From: Desulfurivibrio dismutans
GTDB lineage: Bacteria; Desulfobacterota; Desulfobulbia; Desulfobulbales; Desulfurivibrionaceae
NCBI RefSeq assembly: GCF_029210385.1
Contig: NZ_JARGDQ010000004.1
Location: 186,001-250,000, forward strand
Length of the DNA stretch: 64,000 nt
Direction of reading: 5' to 3'
Position numbers and translations under genes: made by a program. The notes below the pieces were generated by a model, which was given only the letters and a program-made list of their open reading frames with translations, was not told the origin of the DNA and ran no database searches. This document shows positions 18,462 through 26,684 of the stretch, piece after piece (within the stretch, counting starts at the first letter, position 1; each line of letters starts with the position of its first letter).

Positions 18462-19010
18462 TTAGTCTTGAGGGCTTCCCTGGTCCCGGAAACCTTCCCG
18501 GATTACCTGGAACTTGCCGCTGGCCTCGTCAAGCTGGTAGATGTTGAAGTTGGTGCGCATATCCAGCCCCGGGTAATGGACGGCGAAGTTTAGCGAGGCC
18601 GAACCCTCCGGGCCGCTGACAATGCGGTGAAAGACGTAGCGGGGCCAGACCAGCATGGCCGGAGCTGGGTAGATTTCGCTGCCGTCGCCCGCCAGTATTT
18701 TGTCCGTGGTGACGGTGAAAGTCAGGCGACCATGATCGGGGTGGTAAATATCCACCTCCCGCCGGCCAAAGAGCACAATCAAATTGTCATCCTGGTGCGG
18801 GTGCATGTACCACGGCCGCGCCACCTCGCCCACCGGCCCCGGTGAGACGGCGCTGGCCTGGTGCAGCACCCGGTCCATGGCATCGATCCGGGGCAGCACC
18901 GCCATGGGCACGTTGTCGAACAAAACTCCGGGAGTGCGCCGCAGGGGCTTGAGGGGGATAATCCGGTAAAAACCCGGCACTTCCTGAAAAATCAAATCGT
19001 CGCTCATCAT
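18462..19010 (-). CDS. Cupin-fold protein, first gene of the amidoligase operon
   Basis: The 182-residue product has a single cupin-like beta-barrel: PWYMHPHQDDNLIVLFGRRE supplies the first motif (His, His) and VWPRYVFHRIVSGPEG the second. This suggests a metal-dependent or sensor cupin. Its substrate is unknown. The ATG at 19010 has AAGGGG six bases upstream; an upstream GTG at 19016 is less likely. It is transcribed toward the amidoligase and GATase genes and probably leads that operon. Confidence 0.7.
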   Translation of the reverse strand: MMSDDLIFQEVPGFYRIIPLKPLRRTPGVLFDNVPMAVLPRIDAMDRVLHQASAVSPGPVGEVARPWYMHPHQDDNLIVLFGRREVDIYHPDHGRLTFTVTTDKILAGDGSEIYPAPAMLVWPRYVFHRIVSGPEGSASLNFAVHYPGLDMRTNFNIYQLDEASGKFQVIREGFRDQGSPQD

Positions 19011-19057
19011 AAACACCCCTTAGGATCAAAGCAGCTTTCAGTCAACGTTGAAACAAC

Positions 19058-19086
19058 AGGGTACTAAACAAGCCACTACATGACAA
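19058..19086 (-). promoter_or_regulatory. Weak promoter candidate for the cupin-amidoligase operon
   Basis: On the minus strand TTGTCA (19086-19081) is followed after 17 bases by TACCCT (19063-19058), about 50 bases upstream of the cupin start. The -10 is poor. Confidence 0.3.
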
Positions 19087-19139
19087 GCAGTGTGAGCAGG
19101 AACGGTTGAAGTCGTTGGATCTGGCACCGGGGTGGGGGC

Positions 19140-19258
19140 CGTGAAACCCGGTAGCGGCTCATTCTCGGCCGGCATCCTGCCGGCCTCCGAGGTGCCGGCG
19201 GCCTCCTGCACGTCCATGTGCCCGACCGCCGGCAAACCCGCCGCTACCGGGCTTCACG
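19140..19258. repeat. 119-bp inverted-repeat element that can fold as a three-way junction
   Basis: Arms 19141-19158 and 19240-19257 are complementary over 18 bases with one G-T wobble; bases 19140 and 19258 extend the stem. Between them lie two perfect hairpins: GGCCGGCA/TGCCGGCC at 19167-19185 and TGCCGGCGG/CCGCCGGCA at 19193-19234, the latter with a small GCAC/GTGC hairpin in its loop. It lies in the 400-base gap between the nrdJ 3' end and the cupin operon start. No open frame explains it. Confidence 0.75.
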
Positions 19259-19302
19259 TCCCCCGTCCGCGTGCACGACGGCTTTCTCCCCCTGCCGGAG
19301 GC

Positions 19303-19414
19303 GTGAAAACGCAGGTCAGTGCCGCAGGTTGCGGCAAGCGGCCCGGCGCCGCGTACATCAGGTACGCAAGCTGGGACGATCGCCGCAAGATGCGGTACTG
19401 ACGTGCGTTTTCAC
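19303..19414. repeat. Long palindromic element M2, overlapping the nrdJ stop codon
   Basis: GTGAAAACGC...GTCAGTGCCGC pairs with the far arm GCGGTACTGAC...GCGTTTTCAC, and the inner TTGCGG/CCGCAA pair and the GCGTAC/GTACGC tip close the hairpin. It shares CAGGTTGCGG, AAGC, ATCAGGT and GATCGCCGCAAGATG with M1. Compared with M1 the stem sequence differs, but pairing is kept (CCCC/GGGG there, CCGC/GCGG here). The TGA stop of nrdJ (19411-19413) lies in the outer arm. Confidence 0.8.
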
Positions 19415-21678
19415 CCGCATTCAGAGTAGCCGCAGGCGTGACACACGCAGCAGCCGCCCTCATGTTCGATCACCCCGCCGCATTCCGGGCAGGCGCCGAA
19501 CAGGTGGTTGACCTCGTCTAAAGACTGGTCCCGGTGGCCGTTGGTCTTTTCCAGGTGCTGGCGGATGGCCTGGGCGATGGCGTCGGCGCAGGAAGTAACC
19601 TTGTTTTCGCCAAATCCCGCCGGTTTGTGGCAACTGATACCGATCAGCTGCTTGATTATCGGCTCCGGCGGCATGCCGCTGCGCCAGGCCAAAGAGACTA
19701 GGCGGCCGATGGCCTCGCACTGGCTGGCGGCACAGCCCCCGGCCTTGCCCACGGTGTTGAACAGCTCGAAAAGATGCTTGTCTTCGTCCTGGTTGATGGT
19801 GACATACATGGGGCCGCAGCCGGTGCTCATCTGATAGGTGCAGCCGGTGAGCATGGCCGGCCGATCCCGTTTGAAGGGTTTTTGTGGCAAGGCGGGCACG
19901 GCGGCGGCCGCCTTCTTGTCGGTCTTGCCGATGTTGAGTACCTGATTTTCCCGGCAGCCATCACGGTAGATGGTCATCCCTTTGCAGCCTAGCTCATAAG
20001 CCAGCAGGTAGGCCTGGCGCACCTCCTCCTCGTTGGCCTGGTGGGGGAAGTTGATGGTCTTGCTCACCGCGTTGTTGGTATGGCGTTGGAAGGAGGCCTG
20101 GATGGCGATGTGGTTCTCCGGGGTGATGTCGTGGGCGGTTTCAAATACCCGCCGGTACTTGGCGGGAACTTCCTCCAGCCCGGCCAGGGTGCCGTTGTGG
20201 GCGATTTGCTTGACAAGTTCGTGGGAATAAAACCCCTCCTCTTTGGCGATCTTTTCAAAGCGGGGGTTGACCTCGAATAACTCGTCGTTATCCATCACCC
20301 GCCGTAAGAAGGCCACAGCAAACAACGGTTCCACGCCGCTGGAACAGCCGGCCAGGATGCTGATGGTGCCGGTGGGGGCGATGGTGGTGCGGGTGGCGTT
20401 GCGCACCGGAGTCTTGGGGTCCTGGCGGCCGTAGATGCTGTCCGGGAAGTTGGGAAAGGCGCCGCGGCTCTTGCCCAGCTTGATGCTGGCCTTCAGCGCC
20501 CTTTCGTCGATGAACCGCATCACCGCCTCGGCCAGTTCCACCGCCTCCTGGGAGGAGTAGGGGGTTTCCAGTTGTACCAGCAGATCGGCAAAACCCATCA
20601 CCCCCAGGCCGATTTTGCGGTTTTGCTTGGTGACTTTTTCGATTTCCGGCAGCGGGTATTTGTTGATGTCCACCACGTTGTCCAGAAAGTGTACCGCAGT
20701 GTCCACGCAGTAACCCAAATGCTCGTAGTCCACCTGGCTGTCCTTGACCATGTTAGCCAGGTTGATGGAACCCAGGTTACAGGACTCGTAAGGCAGCAGC
20801 GGCTGCTCGCCGCAGGGATTGGTGGACTCGATCTCGCCGGCGGCGGGGGTGGGGTTTTCAGCGTTGATGCGGTCGATGAACACCACTCCCGGTTCGCCGG
20901 AGAGCCAGGCCTGCTTAACGATCTGGCGGAAGAGCTTGGGGGCGTTCTGGTAGCGGACGATCTCGCCGTTTCTGGGGTTGATCAGGGCATAATCGCCGTT
21001 TTCGGCCAGGGCCCGCATGAACTCGTCGGTGATGGCCACCGACAGGTTGAAGTTGTGCAGCACGTCCAGGTCCGATTTGACCTTGATGAAATCCATGATA
21101 TCAGGATGATCTACCCGCATGATGGCCATGTTGGCCCCCCGCCGGGTGCCGCCCTGCTTGATGGTCTCGGTGGCGCAGTCGAAAACCGACATGAAGGACA
21201 AGGGGCCGCTGGAAATCCCCTTGGTGGAGTGGACCACGTCGTTTTTGGGCCGGATGCGGGAGAAGGAAAAGCCGGTGCCGCCGCCGCTCTGGTGGATTAA
21301 GGCGGTCTGCTTGACCGCCTCGAAGATGCTGGGCATGGAATCTTCCACCGGCAGCACGAAACAGGCCGATAACTGGCCCAGTTTGCGGCCGGCGTTCATC
21401 AGAGTCGGCGAGTTGGGCATGAAGTCCAGCTCCGCCATCAGGCGGTAGAATTTCAGGGCCAACTCTTTGGTGTCGGCCCCGGGATCATAGATCTGATCGG
21501 CATCGGCGATGGTTTCGGCCACCCGCCACAGCATCCGCTGGGGAGATTCCAGCACCTTGCCATGCTCATCCTTTCTCAGGTAACGGCGTTTGAGTACCGT
21601 CATGGCATTGGCGGAGAATTTCGGCTTGATGAGACTGGCCGGCATCCTGGTGGTCTTGGCAGCGGCTTTTTGGAGCAT
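19411..21678 (-). CDS. nrdJ: Adenosylcobalamin-dependent ribonucleotide reductase (class II)
   Basis: The 755-residue enzyme reduces ribonucleotides with a B12-derived thiyl radical and needs no oxygen. Diagnostic segments are MPNSPTLMNAG, GQLSACFVLPVEDSM, STNPCGEQPLLPYESCNLGS and APTGTISILAGCSSG. A C-terminal tail carries a zinc ribbon, CPECGGV...CVCHACGYSEC, as in bacterial single-chain NrdJ. AGGAG sits eight bases before the ATG. No cobalamin riboswitch is evident in the short 104-base upstream gap. The stop codon lies in palindrome M2. Confidence 0.96.
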   Translation of the reverse strand: MLQKAAAKTTRMPASLIKPKFSANAMTVLKRRYLRKDEHGKVLESPQRMLWRVAETIADADQIYDPGADTKELALKFYRLMAELDFMPNSPTLMNAGRKLGQLSACFVLPVEDSMPSIFEAVKQTALIHQSGGGTGFSFSRIRPKNDVVHSTKGISSGPLSFMSVFDCATETIKQGGTRRGANMAIMRVDHPDIMDFIKVKSDLDVLHNFNLSVAITDEFMRALAENGDYALINPRNGEIVRYQNAPKLFRQIVKQAWLSGEPGVVFIDRINAENPTPAAGEIESTNPCGEQPLLPYESCNLGSINLANMVKDSQVDYEHLGYCVDTAVHFLDNVVDINKYPLPEIEKVTKQNRKIGLGVMGFADLLVQLETPYSSQEAVELAEAVMRFIDERALKASIKLGKSRGAFPNFPDSIYGRQDPKTPVRNATRTTIAPTGTISILAGCSSGVEPLFAVAFLRRVMDNDELFEVNPRFEKIAKEEGFYSHELVKQIAHNGTLAGLEEVPAKYRRVFETAHDITPENHIAIQASFQRHTNNAVSKTINFPHQANEEEVRQAYLLAYELGCKGMTIYRDGCRENQVLNIGKTDKKAAAAVPALPQKPFKRDRPAMLTGCTYQMSTGCGPMYVTINQDEDKHLFELFNTVGKAGGCAASQCEAIGRLVSLAWRSGMPPEPIIKQLIGISCHKPAGFGENKVTSCADAIAQAIRQHLEKTNGHRDQSLDEVNHLFGACPECGGVIEHEGGCCVCHACGYSECG

Positions 21679-21701
21679 GGGCGGTTCTCCTGACGGTCTG
21701 G

Positions 21702-21729
21702 TTGCGTAATATCAAGGTTTTGGTATACT
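21702..21729 (+). promoter_or_regulatory. Putative promoter of the GGCT-like gene
   Basis: TTGCGT (21702-21707), a 16-base spacer and TATACT (21724-21729) lie in the divergent gap between nrdJ and the GGCT-like gene. Confidence 0.4.
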
Positions 21730-21782
21730 GGTCGGATTCGACCACAAAATATGGGGTGGCAAGCGCTAGGGAAGCACAAGAT

Positions 21783-22220
21783 ATGGCAAATGTAAAGAGT
21801 AAAAAAGTGGGGCAAAAGGTTTTAATTGCCGCTGTTTTGTTACTCCTGACAGCCTCGTTATTTTTGATGGCCGGCGTACAGAGTGGCGGCTTTTTTCGGG
21901 TGGATTTGCCGGCCTCTTCCCCTTTGCACCTGGAAGCGGAATATCCGGTTTTTGTATACGGCACCCTGCGCAGTTCCCTGGTGCGGCATTTGGTTTTCGG
22001 CGGCGGTGGCGATCCGCGACCGGCGGTGTTGCCTGGCTTTCGTCGTCAGGGCCTGGCCCTGTTGGACGACGAGAGCGCCGAGGTGCCGGGGCTGTTACTG
22101 CAGATTAGCGCCGCTGAATTGGCTGCCATGGATCGTTATGAAAGGCTGGGGGTGCGTTACCAGCGGCTGCCGGTCACCCTGGCCGACGGCACCGAGGCCT
22201 GGGTTTATCGCCGCCTGTAA
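21783..22220 (+). CDS. Membrane-anchored or exported gamma-glutamylcyclotransferase-like protein
   Basis: The 145-residue product starts with a basic stretch and a hydrophobic segment (KVLIAAVLLLLTASLFLMAG, about 11-30) that acts as signal peptide or anchor. It is followed by a GGCT/AIG2-type domain: VFVYGTLRSSLVRHL is the substrate-loop motif and MDRYERLGVRYQRLPV the conserved second half. GGCT-fold enzymes release 5-oxoproline from gamma-glutamyl amines; most are cytoplasmic, so the signal-like N-terminus is unusual. It is divergent from nrdJ and lies 2.8 kb from the amidoligase/GATase operon. Confidence 0.75.
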   Translation: MANVKSKKVGQKVLIAAVLLLLTASLFLMAGVQSGGFFRVDLPASSPLHLEAEYPVFVYGTLRSSLVRHLVFGGGGDPRPAVLPGFRRQGLALLDDESAEVPGLLLQISAAELAAMDRYERLGVRYQRLPVTLADGTEAWVYRRL

Positions 22221-22300
22221 TGGCTCCGGGGCGGTTTTTCGTCATCGTTGATCTCGGGAAGTAACAGAATAACCTTGTCATAGCGGGTGATTTTTGCTAT

Positions 22301-22332
22301 TGCCTACCGGGTGCGTCGGCAGTCGGTAGGCA
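22301..22332. repeat. 9-bp inverted repeat, no T-run
   Basis: TGCCTACCG at 22301-22309 pairs with CGGTAGGCA at 22324-22332. Neither flank has a T-run, so it may be an operator or leader hairpin for the downstream CheX-like gene rather than a terminator. Confidence 0.4.
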
Positions 22333-22401
22333 TCAACCGCCGTTAAAATATTTGGAAGTAAACTCTCTTTGTAATTCTGTTTTCTTAAGGAAATGAAACC
22401 G

Positions 22402-22932
22402 ATGGGCAACCAAACCGTTGATCAGGTGGCACGCCTTTTTTGTCAGGCCACGAAAAAAACCCTGGACAAAAGCACCGGCAAAAACCTGAAATTTGCCAGT
22501 ACCCTGCAGGATATCCCCAAGGTCAGCCTCAAGCCCGCCGTCGGCTGTTTTGTGCAGTTCAACGGCGACTACAACGGCCTGGTGATTATGAACTTTACCG
22601 CCGGTGCGGCCATGGAGCTTTATCGCAGTTACATGCTTACCATGGGCATGCCGGAGAGCGAACTGGTCAGTGATTACACCTCGGCGGAGGTGGTGGACAC
22701 CATCGGCGAGATGACCAATCAGATTATGGGGCGGGCGTTGCGCATGGTGGAAAGCAACTACGAGCTTTCCTCCAGTATGGGCCAGCCCAAGGCCATCGCC
22801 TTAACCAGCGCCATCACCCTGACCCCGGATGCGGAATACCAGGTCAACCGCCGGATTTCCTTCAGCCTGGAAACTTATCGTTTCTATATGGAACTCTCCC
22901 TGGAACGCACCGAATTTATCCCCATTAAATAA
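22402..22932 (+). CDS. CheX-like (DUF3334-type) protein
   Basis: The 176-residue protein resembles the CheX/DUF3334 group. It has an alpha-beta fold with the helix motif VVDTIGEMTNQIMGRAL near residue 95, comparable with the E-x2-N motif of CheX phosphatases that dephosphorylate CheY. No chemotaxis gene is adjacent, so the partner is unknown. ATG 22402 gives a better distance (9 bases) to AAGGAA than ATG 22393, which almost abuts it. Confidence 0.65.
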   Translation: MGNQTVDQVARLFCQATKKTLDKSTGKNLKFASTLQDIPKVSLKPAVGCFVQFNGDYNGLVIMNFTAGAAMELYRSYMLTMGMPESELVSDYTSAEVVDTIGEMTNQIMGRALRMVESNYELSSSMGQPKAIALTSAITLTPDAEYQVNRRISFSLETYRFYMELSLERTEFIPIK

Positions 22933-23046
22933 TTTTGATAAACCACCCAAAAACCGCCATCTGTCAAAAGCTTGCCCCCGCGCGGCCGGTTGCAGTTGTC
23001 GGCCGCGGTTAACAGGTAGCAGCGTATTTTCAAGGAAACGGAAGCC

Positions 23047-24021
23047 ATGAGCACCTCGTGCCAGTCTAAAAATTGTAACACCCAGCAGCAGAGCGCCTGC
23101 CAGTCCAAGGCGGCGGTGGGCGCCCGGCAGAATCTGGATATCGACCAGGCCTTGGGCAAAATCAAACACAAGATCCTGGTGATGAGCGGCAAGGGCGGGG
23201 TCGGTAAATCCACCGTGGCGGTCAACCTGGCGGTGGGCCTGGCCCGCTCCGGCTTCAAGGTCGGCCTGATGGACGTCGACCTGCACGGCCCCGATGTCTG
23301 CCGTATGCTGGATTTGCAGGAACCCTTTGCCGGCACCCTGGAAGACGGCAAGATGCCCCCCTGGCGCACCTCCGACAATCTGCTGGTGATGTCCATGGAG
23401 AACATGCTGGAAGACCGCGACGACCCCATCATCTGGCGCGGCCCCCTCAAAAACCAGGCCATCCGCCGCTTCATCGCCGACGTGGCCTGGGGCGAGCTGG
23501 ATTACCTGGTGATCGACGCCCCGCCGGGCACCGGCGACGAACCCATGACCGTGGCCCAGATGATCAAGGACGCCCGGGCCCTGGTGGTCACCACCCCCCA
23601 GCGGGTGGCCCTGGCCGATGTCCGCAAATCCTTGAACTTCTGCAAACACCTCAAGCTTGATGTGCTGGGGCTGGTGGAAAACATGAGCGGCTACGTCTGC
23701 CCCCACTGCGGCCAGACCGCCGAACTGTTCAAGACCGGCGGCGGCGAAGAGCTGGCCAAATCCCGCGGCCTGCCCTTTATGGGCCGCATCCCCCTGGACC
23801 CCCGGGTGATGGCGGCCGGTGACGACGGCACCCCCTTCGTCGCCCTGGCGGTGGAAAGCCCGGCCATCACCGCCTTAAACGAGATGGTAGCAGCAGTGGC
23901 CAAGGCCCTGCCGGTGAGCAAAGCGGCCGTCGCCCCGCCACCCCTGGCCATGGCAACCCCGGCCGCCACCACCACTTGCGGCTGCCAGGGGGCATGCGAC
24001 CCCAACCGCTGTGACTGTTAA
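23047..24021 (+). CDS. Mrp/NBP35-family P-loop ATPase (Fe-S cluster carrier)
   Basis: The 324-residue protein has the deviant Walker A GKGGVGKST (48-56), DVDLHGPD, APPGTGDE and the CPHC pair near residue 220 that bridges an Fe-S cluster at the dimer interface. This is the ApbC/Mrp/NBP35 architecture for cluster delivery. Extra Cys-rich ends are notable: three Cys in the first 18 residues and a C-terminal CGCQGACDPNRCDC tail. An MBL hydrolase follows 18 bases downstream. It could serve the Fe-S enzymes of this region (DsrAB, CooS), but that is an inference. Confidence 0.9.
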   Translation: MSTSCQSKNCNTQQQSACQSKAAVGARQNLDIDQALGKIKHKILVMSGKGGVGKSTVAVNLAVGLARSGFKVGLMDVDLHGPDVCRMLDLQEPFAGTLEDGKMPPWRTSDNLLVMSMENMLEDRDDPIIWRGPLKNQAIRRFIADVAWGELDYLVIDAPPGTGDEPMTVAQMIKDARALVVTTPQRVALADVRKSLNFCKHLKLDVLGLVENMSGYVCPHCGQTAELFKTGGGEELAKSRGLPFMGRIPLDPRVMAAGDDGTPFVALAVESPAITALNEMVAAVAKALPVSKAAVAPPPLAMATPAATTTCGCQGACDPNRCDC

Positions 24022-24039
24022 GGTAAGGAGGTCCCATTT

Positions 24040-24681
24040 ATGAAAGTTACCCAATTAACCGTCGGCAGCATGGGCGTCTGCTGCTATATCCTGGCCTGCG
24101 AAGAGACCAGCCAGGCCCTGGCCATCGACCCCGGCGGCGACGAACAGCTCATCCTGGACCACTGCCGCCAAAACAACCTGCAGCTTAAAATGCTGGTCTG
24201 TACCCACGGCCACCCCGACCACGTGGCGGCCAACGCCGTCCTGAAAGAGGCCACCGGGGCGGAAATCGTCATGCACCAGGAAGATGCCGCCTTTTTCGGC
24301 CAGCCGGAGGTCGAACAGTACTTTTCCATGCTGGGGCTGCCCCCCTCGCCACCCCCCGACCGGCTGGTCAAGGACGGCGATACCATCGAACTGGGCAGCA
24401 TCAAACTGGTGGTCATCCACACCCCCGGCCACACCCCCGGCGGCATCTGCCTCTACTCGGCCCCGCACCTGTTCAGCGGTGACACCCTCTTTGTCGGCGC
24501 GGTGGGCCGTACCGACTTTCCCGGCGGCGATACCGCCACCCTGATCGACTCCATCCGCCAACGCCTGCTGGTGCTGCCCCCGGACACCGTGGTCTGGCCC
24601 GGCCACGGCTACGGCGGCTCAAAGTCCACCATCGCCGCCGAGGCGGCGGAAAACCCCTTTCTGCAGGAAAAATGGTATTGA
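24040..24681 (+). CDS. MBL-fold metallohydrolase (glyoxalase II-like)
   Basis: The 213-residue protein has the binuclear metal site THGHPDH (H56, H58, D60, H61), a further HTPGHTPGG, GDTLFVGAVGRTD and a terminal WPGHGYG. This is the YcbL-like glyoxalase II group of short single-domain hydrolases. The physiological substrate is uncertain: hydroxyacyl-thiols, or persulfide dioxygenase-type chemistry is conceivable. AAGGAGG lies upstream. It sits between the Mrp ATPase and selB, 36 bases before the latter. Confidence 0.88.
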   Translation: MKVTQLTVGSMGVCCYILACEETSQALAIDPGGDEQLILDHCRQNNLQLKMLVCTHGHPDHVAANAVLKEATGAEIVMHQEDAAFFGQPEVEQYFSMLGLPPSPPPDRLVKDGDTIELGSIKLVVIHTPGHTPGGICLYSAPHLFSGDTLFVGAVGRTDFPGGDTATLIDSIRQRLLVLPPDTVVWPGHGYGGSKSTIAAEAAENPFLQEKWY

Positions 24682-24717
24682 GCCCGGCAACCAAATGCCG
24701 CCACGGGGTGCCAGTCC

Positions 24718-26625
24718 ATGCGTGAAATAGTCCTCGGTACCGCCGGTCATGTCGACCACGGCAAGACCAGCCTGGTCAAGGCCATGACCGGCACCGACAC
24801 CGATCGCCTGAAAGAGGAGAAGGCCCGGGGGATCACCATCGAACTGGGCTTTGCCTTTCTCGACCTGCCCTGCGGCCATCGTTTGGGCATTGTCGATGTG
24901 CCGGGCCATGAGCGTTTCGTCCGCAACATGGTGGCCGGGGCCGCCGGCATCGACCTGGTGGCCCTGGTGGTGGCCGCCGACGAGGGCATCATGCCCCAGA
25001 CCCGGGAGCATTTTGAAATCTGCCGCCTGCTGGGGGTGGAGCGCGGCCTGATCGTCATCACCAAAAAAGACATGGTGGAGGAAGAGTGGTTGGAGCTGGT
25101 CCAGGACGAGGTGCGGGAATTCGTCCAGGGCAGTTTCCTGGCCGAAGCCCCCATGCTCACCGTCTCCTCCATCACCGGCGACGGCATTGCCGCCGTGAAG
25201 GAAACCCTGGATCAACTGGTGGCCGCCTCCGATTTCAGCGATGCCCACGGACCCTTCCGCCTGCCGGTGGACCGCGTCTTTACCATGAAGGGCTTCGGGG
25301 CGGTGGTCACCGGCACCTCCCAGGCCGGCCGCATTGCCTTGGGCGACGACGTGCTCTTTTACCCCCGCCGGGTGGCCGGCAAGATTCGCGGCATCCAGGT
25401 GCACGGCCAGGAGCAGAACGAGGTGGAGGCCGGCTATCGCACCGCCATCAACGTCCAGGGGATCGATAAGGAAGAGATCCGGCGCGGCGACGTGCTGGCC
25501 ACTCCCGGCTGCCTGGAACCGGCCTTTGTTTTCGACGCCGAGTTTCTCTATCTTTCCAGCAACGAAAAAAATCTCAAGCACCGCCGTCGGGTGCGGGTGC
25601 ATTTGGGCACCGCCGAGGTCATGGGCCGGATTTCATTGCTGGAGGACGAGGAACTGGCGCCGGGGGGCGAGGCGGCGGTGCAGTTGCTGCTGGAGGAACC
25701 GGTCAGCGTCTGGCCCGGCGACCATTACGTGGTGCGCGGCTATTCCCCGGTCTACACCATCGGCGGCGGGGTAATCCGCAACTGCGCGGCGGCCAAACGA
25801 CGCCGCTTCAAGGAGGCCAACCGGGAGATATTTGAGCTGTACCGCGCCGGCAGCCAGGAAGAGCTGGCCCTTTTTCACCTGCGGGAAAGCGGCCCCACCG
25901 GCCTGACCCTGCAGGAGTTGTCGGTACGGCTGGGGGTGTTCGGCAAGAAGACCCAGAAGCTGCTGGAGAAAAACATCTCGGCGCGGAAAATCATCATCAT
26001 CGAGCCGGACAAGCAGCGGATGGTGGCCGGTGACACCCTGGCCGCCCTGGGCGCCAAGGCGGAAAAGTTGCTGGCCGACTTCCATCGCGAAAACCCGCTG
26101 AAAAGCGGCCTATCGAGCGAAGAGCTGCGCCGCCGCTTGGCCCGCGATCTCTCCCCCCGGCTGTTCCAGATTTTGCTTACCGAAATGCTGAAACAACAGC
26201 AGGTGGCGCAGGAGGAATCGCTGATCCGCCTGGCCTCCCACCAGGTCTCTTTAGCCGGCGATGCCGAAACCCTGCGCCGGGAGCTGGGCCAATTTTACCG
26301 CCAGGCGGGGCTCAATGCCCCCACCGTCAAGGAGGCCCTGGAGGCCCACAACAAGTACCCCGCCAGCCTGGTCAAGGAACTGCTGGCGGTGATGGTCCGG
26401 GAAGGGGAGCTGATCAAGGTCAGCGAAGACCTCTACTACGAAGCCCGGGCCCTGGAGCAGCTCAAGGAAAAACTGCTCGCCTTCCTCAAAACGGAGGGCG
26501 AAATCGACGCCCCCCGCTTCAAAAACCTCACCGGCCTGACCCGCAAGTTCTCCATCCCCCTGCTGGAATACTTCGACCGCACCAAGGTCACCCTGCGCAT
26601 CGGCGACACCCGCAAACTGCGTTGA
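24718..26625 (+). CDS. selB: Selenocysteine-specific elongation factor
   Basis: SelB delivers selenocysteyl-tRNA to UGA codons marked by a SECIS element. The 635 residues begin with a GTPase domain ([12 protein letters not shown] at 7-18, [12 protein letters not shown], then TKKD in place of the usual NKxD), followed by EF-Tu-like domains and C-terminal winged helices from about residue 370. The genome should therefore encode selenoproteins, although none was seen in this window. It is separated from cooS, which converges on it, by hairpin element M3. Confidence 0.96.
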   Translation: MREIVLGTAGHVDHGKTSLVKAMTGTDTDRLKEEKARGITIELGFAFLDLPCGHRLGIVDVPGHERFVRNMVAGAAGIDLVALVVAADEGIMPQTREHFEICRLLGVERGLIVITKKDMVEEEWLELVQDEVREFVQGSFLAEAPMLTVSSITGDGIAAVKETLDQLVAASDFSDAHGPFRLPVDRVFTMKGFGAVVTGTSQAGRIALGDDVLFYPRRVAGKIRGIQVHGQEQNEVEAGYRTAINVQGIDKEEIRRGDVLATPGCLEPAFVFDAEFLYLSSNEKNLKHRRRVRVHLGTAEVMGRISLLEDEELAPGGEAAVQLLLEEPVSVWPGDHYVVRGYSPVYTIGGGVIRNCAAAKRRRFKEANREIFELYRAGSQEELALFHLRESGPTGLTLQELSVRLGVFGKKTQKLLEKNISARKIIIIEPDKQRMVAGDTLAALGAKAEKLLADFHRENPLKSGLSSEELRRRLARDLSPRLFQILLTEMLKQQQVAQEESLIRLASHQVSLAGDAETLRRELGQFYRQAGLNAPTVKEALEAHNKYPASLVKELLAVMVREGELIKVSEDLYYEARALEQLKEKLLAFLKTEGEIDAPRFKNLTGLTRKFSIPLLEYFDRTKVTLRIGDTRKLR

Positions 26626-26677
26626 GGTAAGCGGTCACGGGGCAAAGCAACCTGCGGGCCCCGTGTGACCGCTTACC
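26626..26677. repeat. Palindromic element M3 between selB and cooS
   Basis: The 18-base arm GGTAAGCGGTCACGGGGC (26626-26643) pairs with 26658-26677, with two extra bases on the far side. Its 14-base loop holds GCAACCTGCGG, the reverse complement of the CCGCAGGTTGC at the equivalent position in M2. It begins at the base after the selB stop and ends just before the cooS stop, so it could terminate both transcripts, though no T-run is present. Confidence 0.75.
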
Positions 26678-26684
26678 CTTATTG

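Noticed and set aside
21679-21782. A cobalamin riboswitch upstream of nrdJ
   Set aside because: The gap is only 104 bases and no B12-box-like sequence was found.
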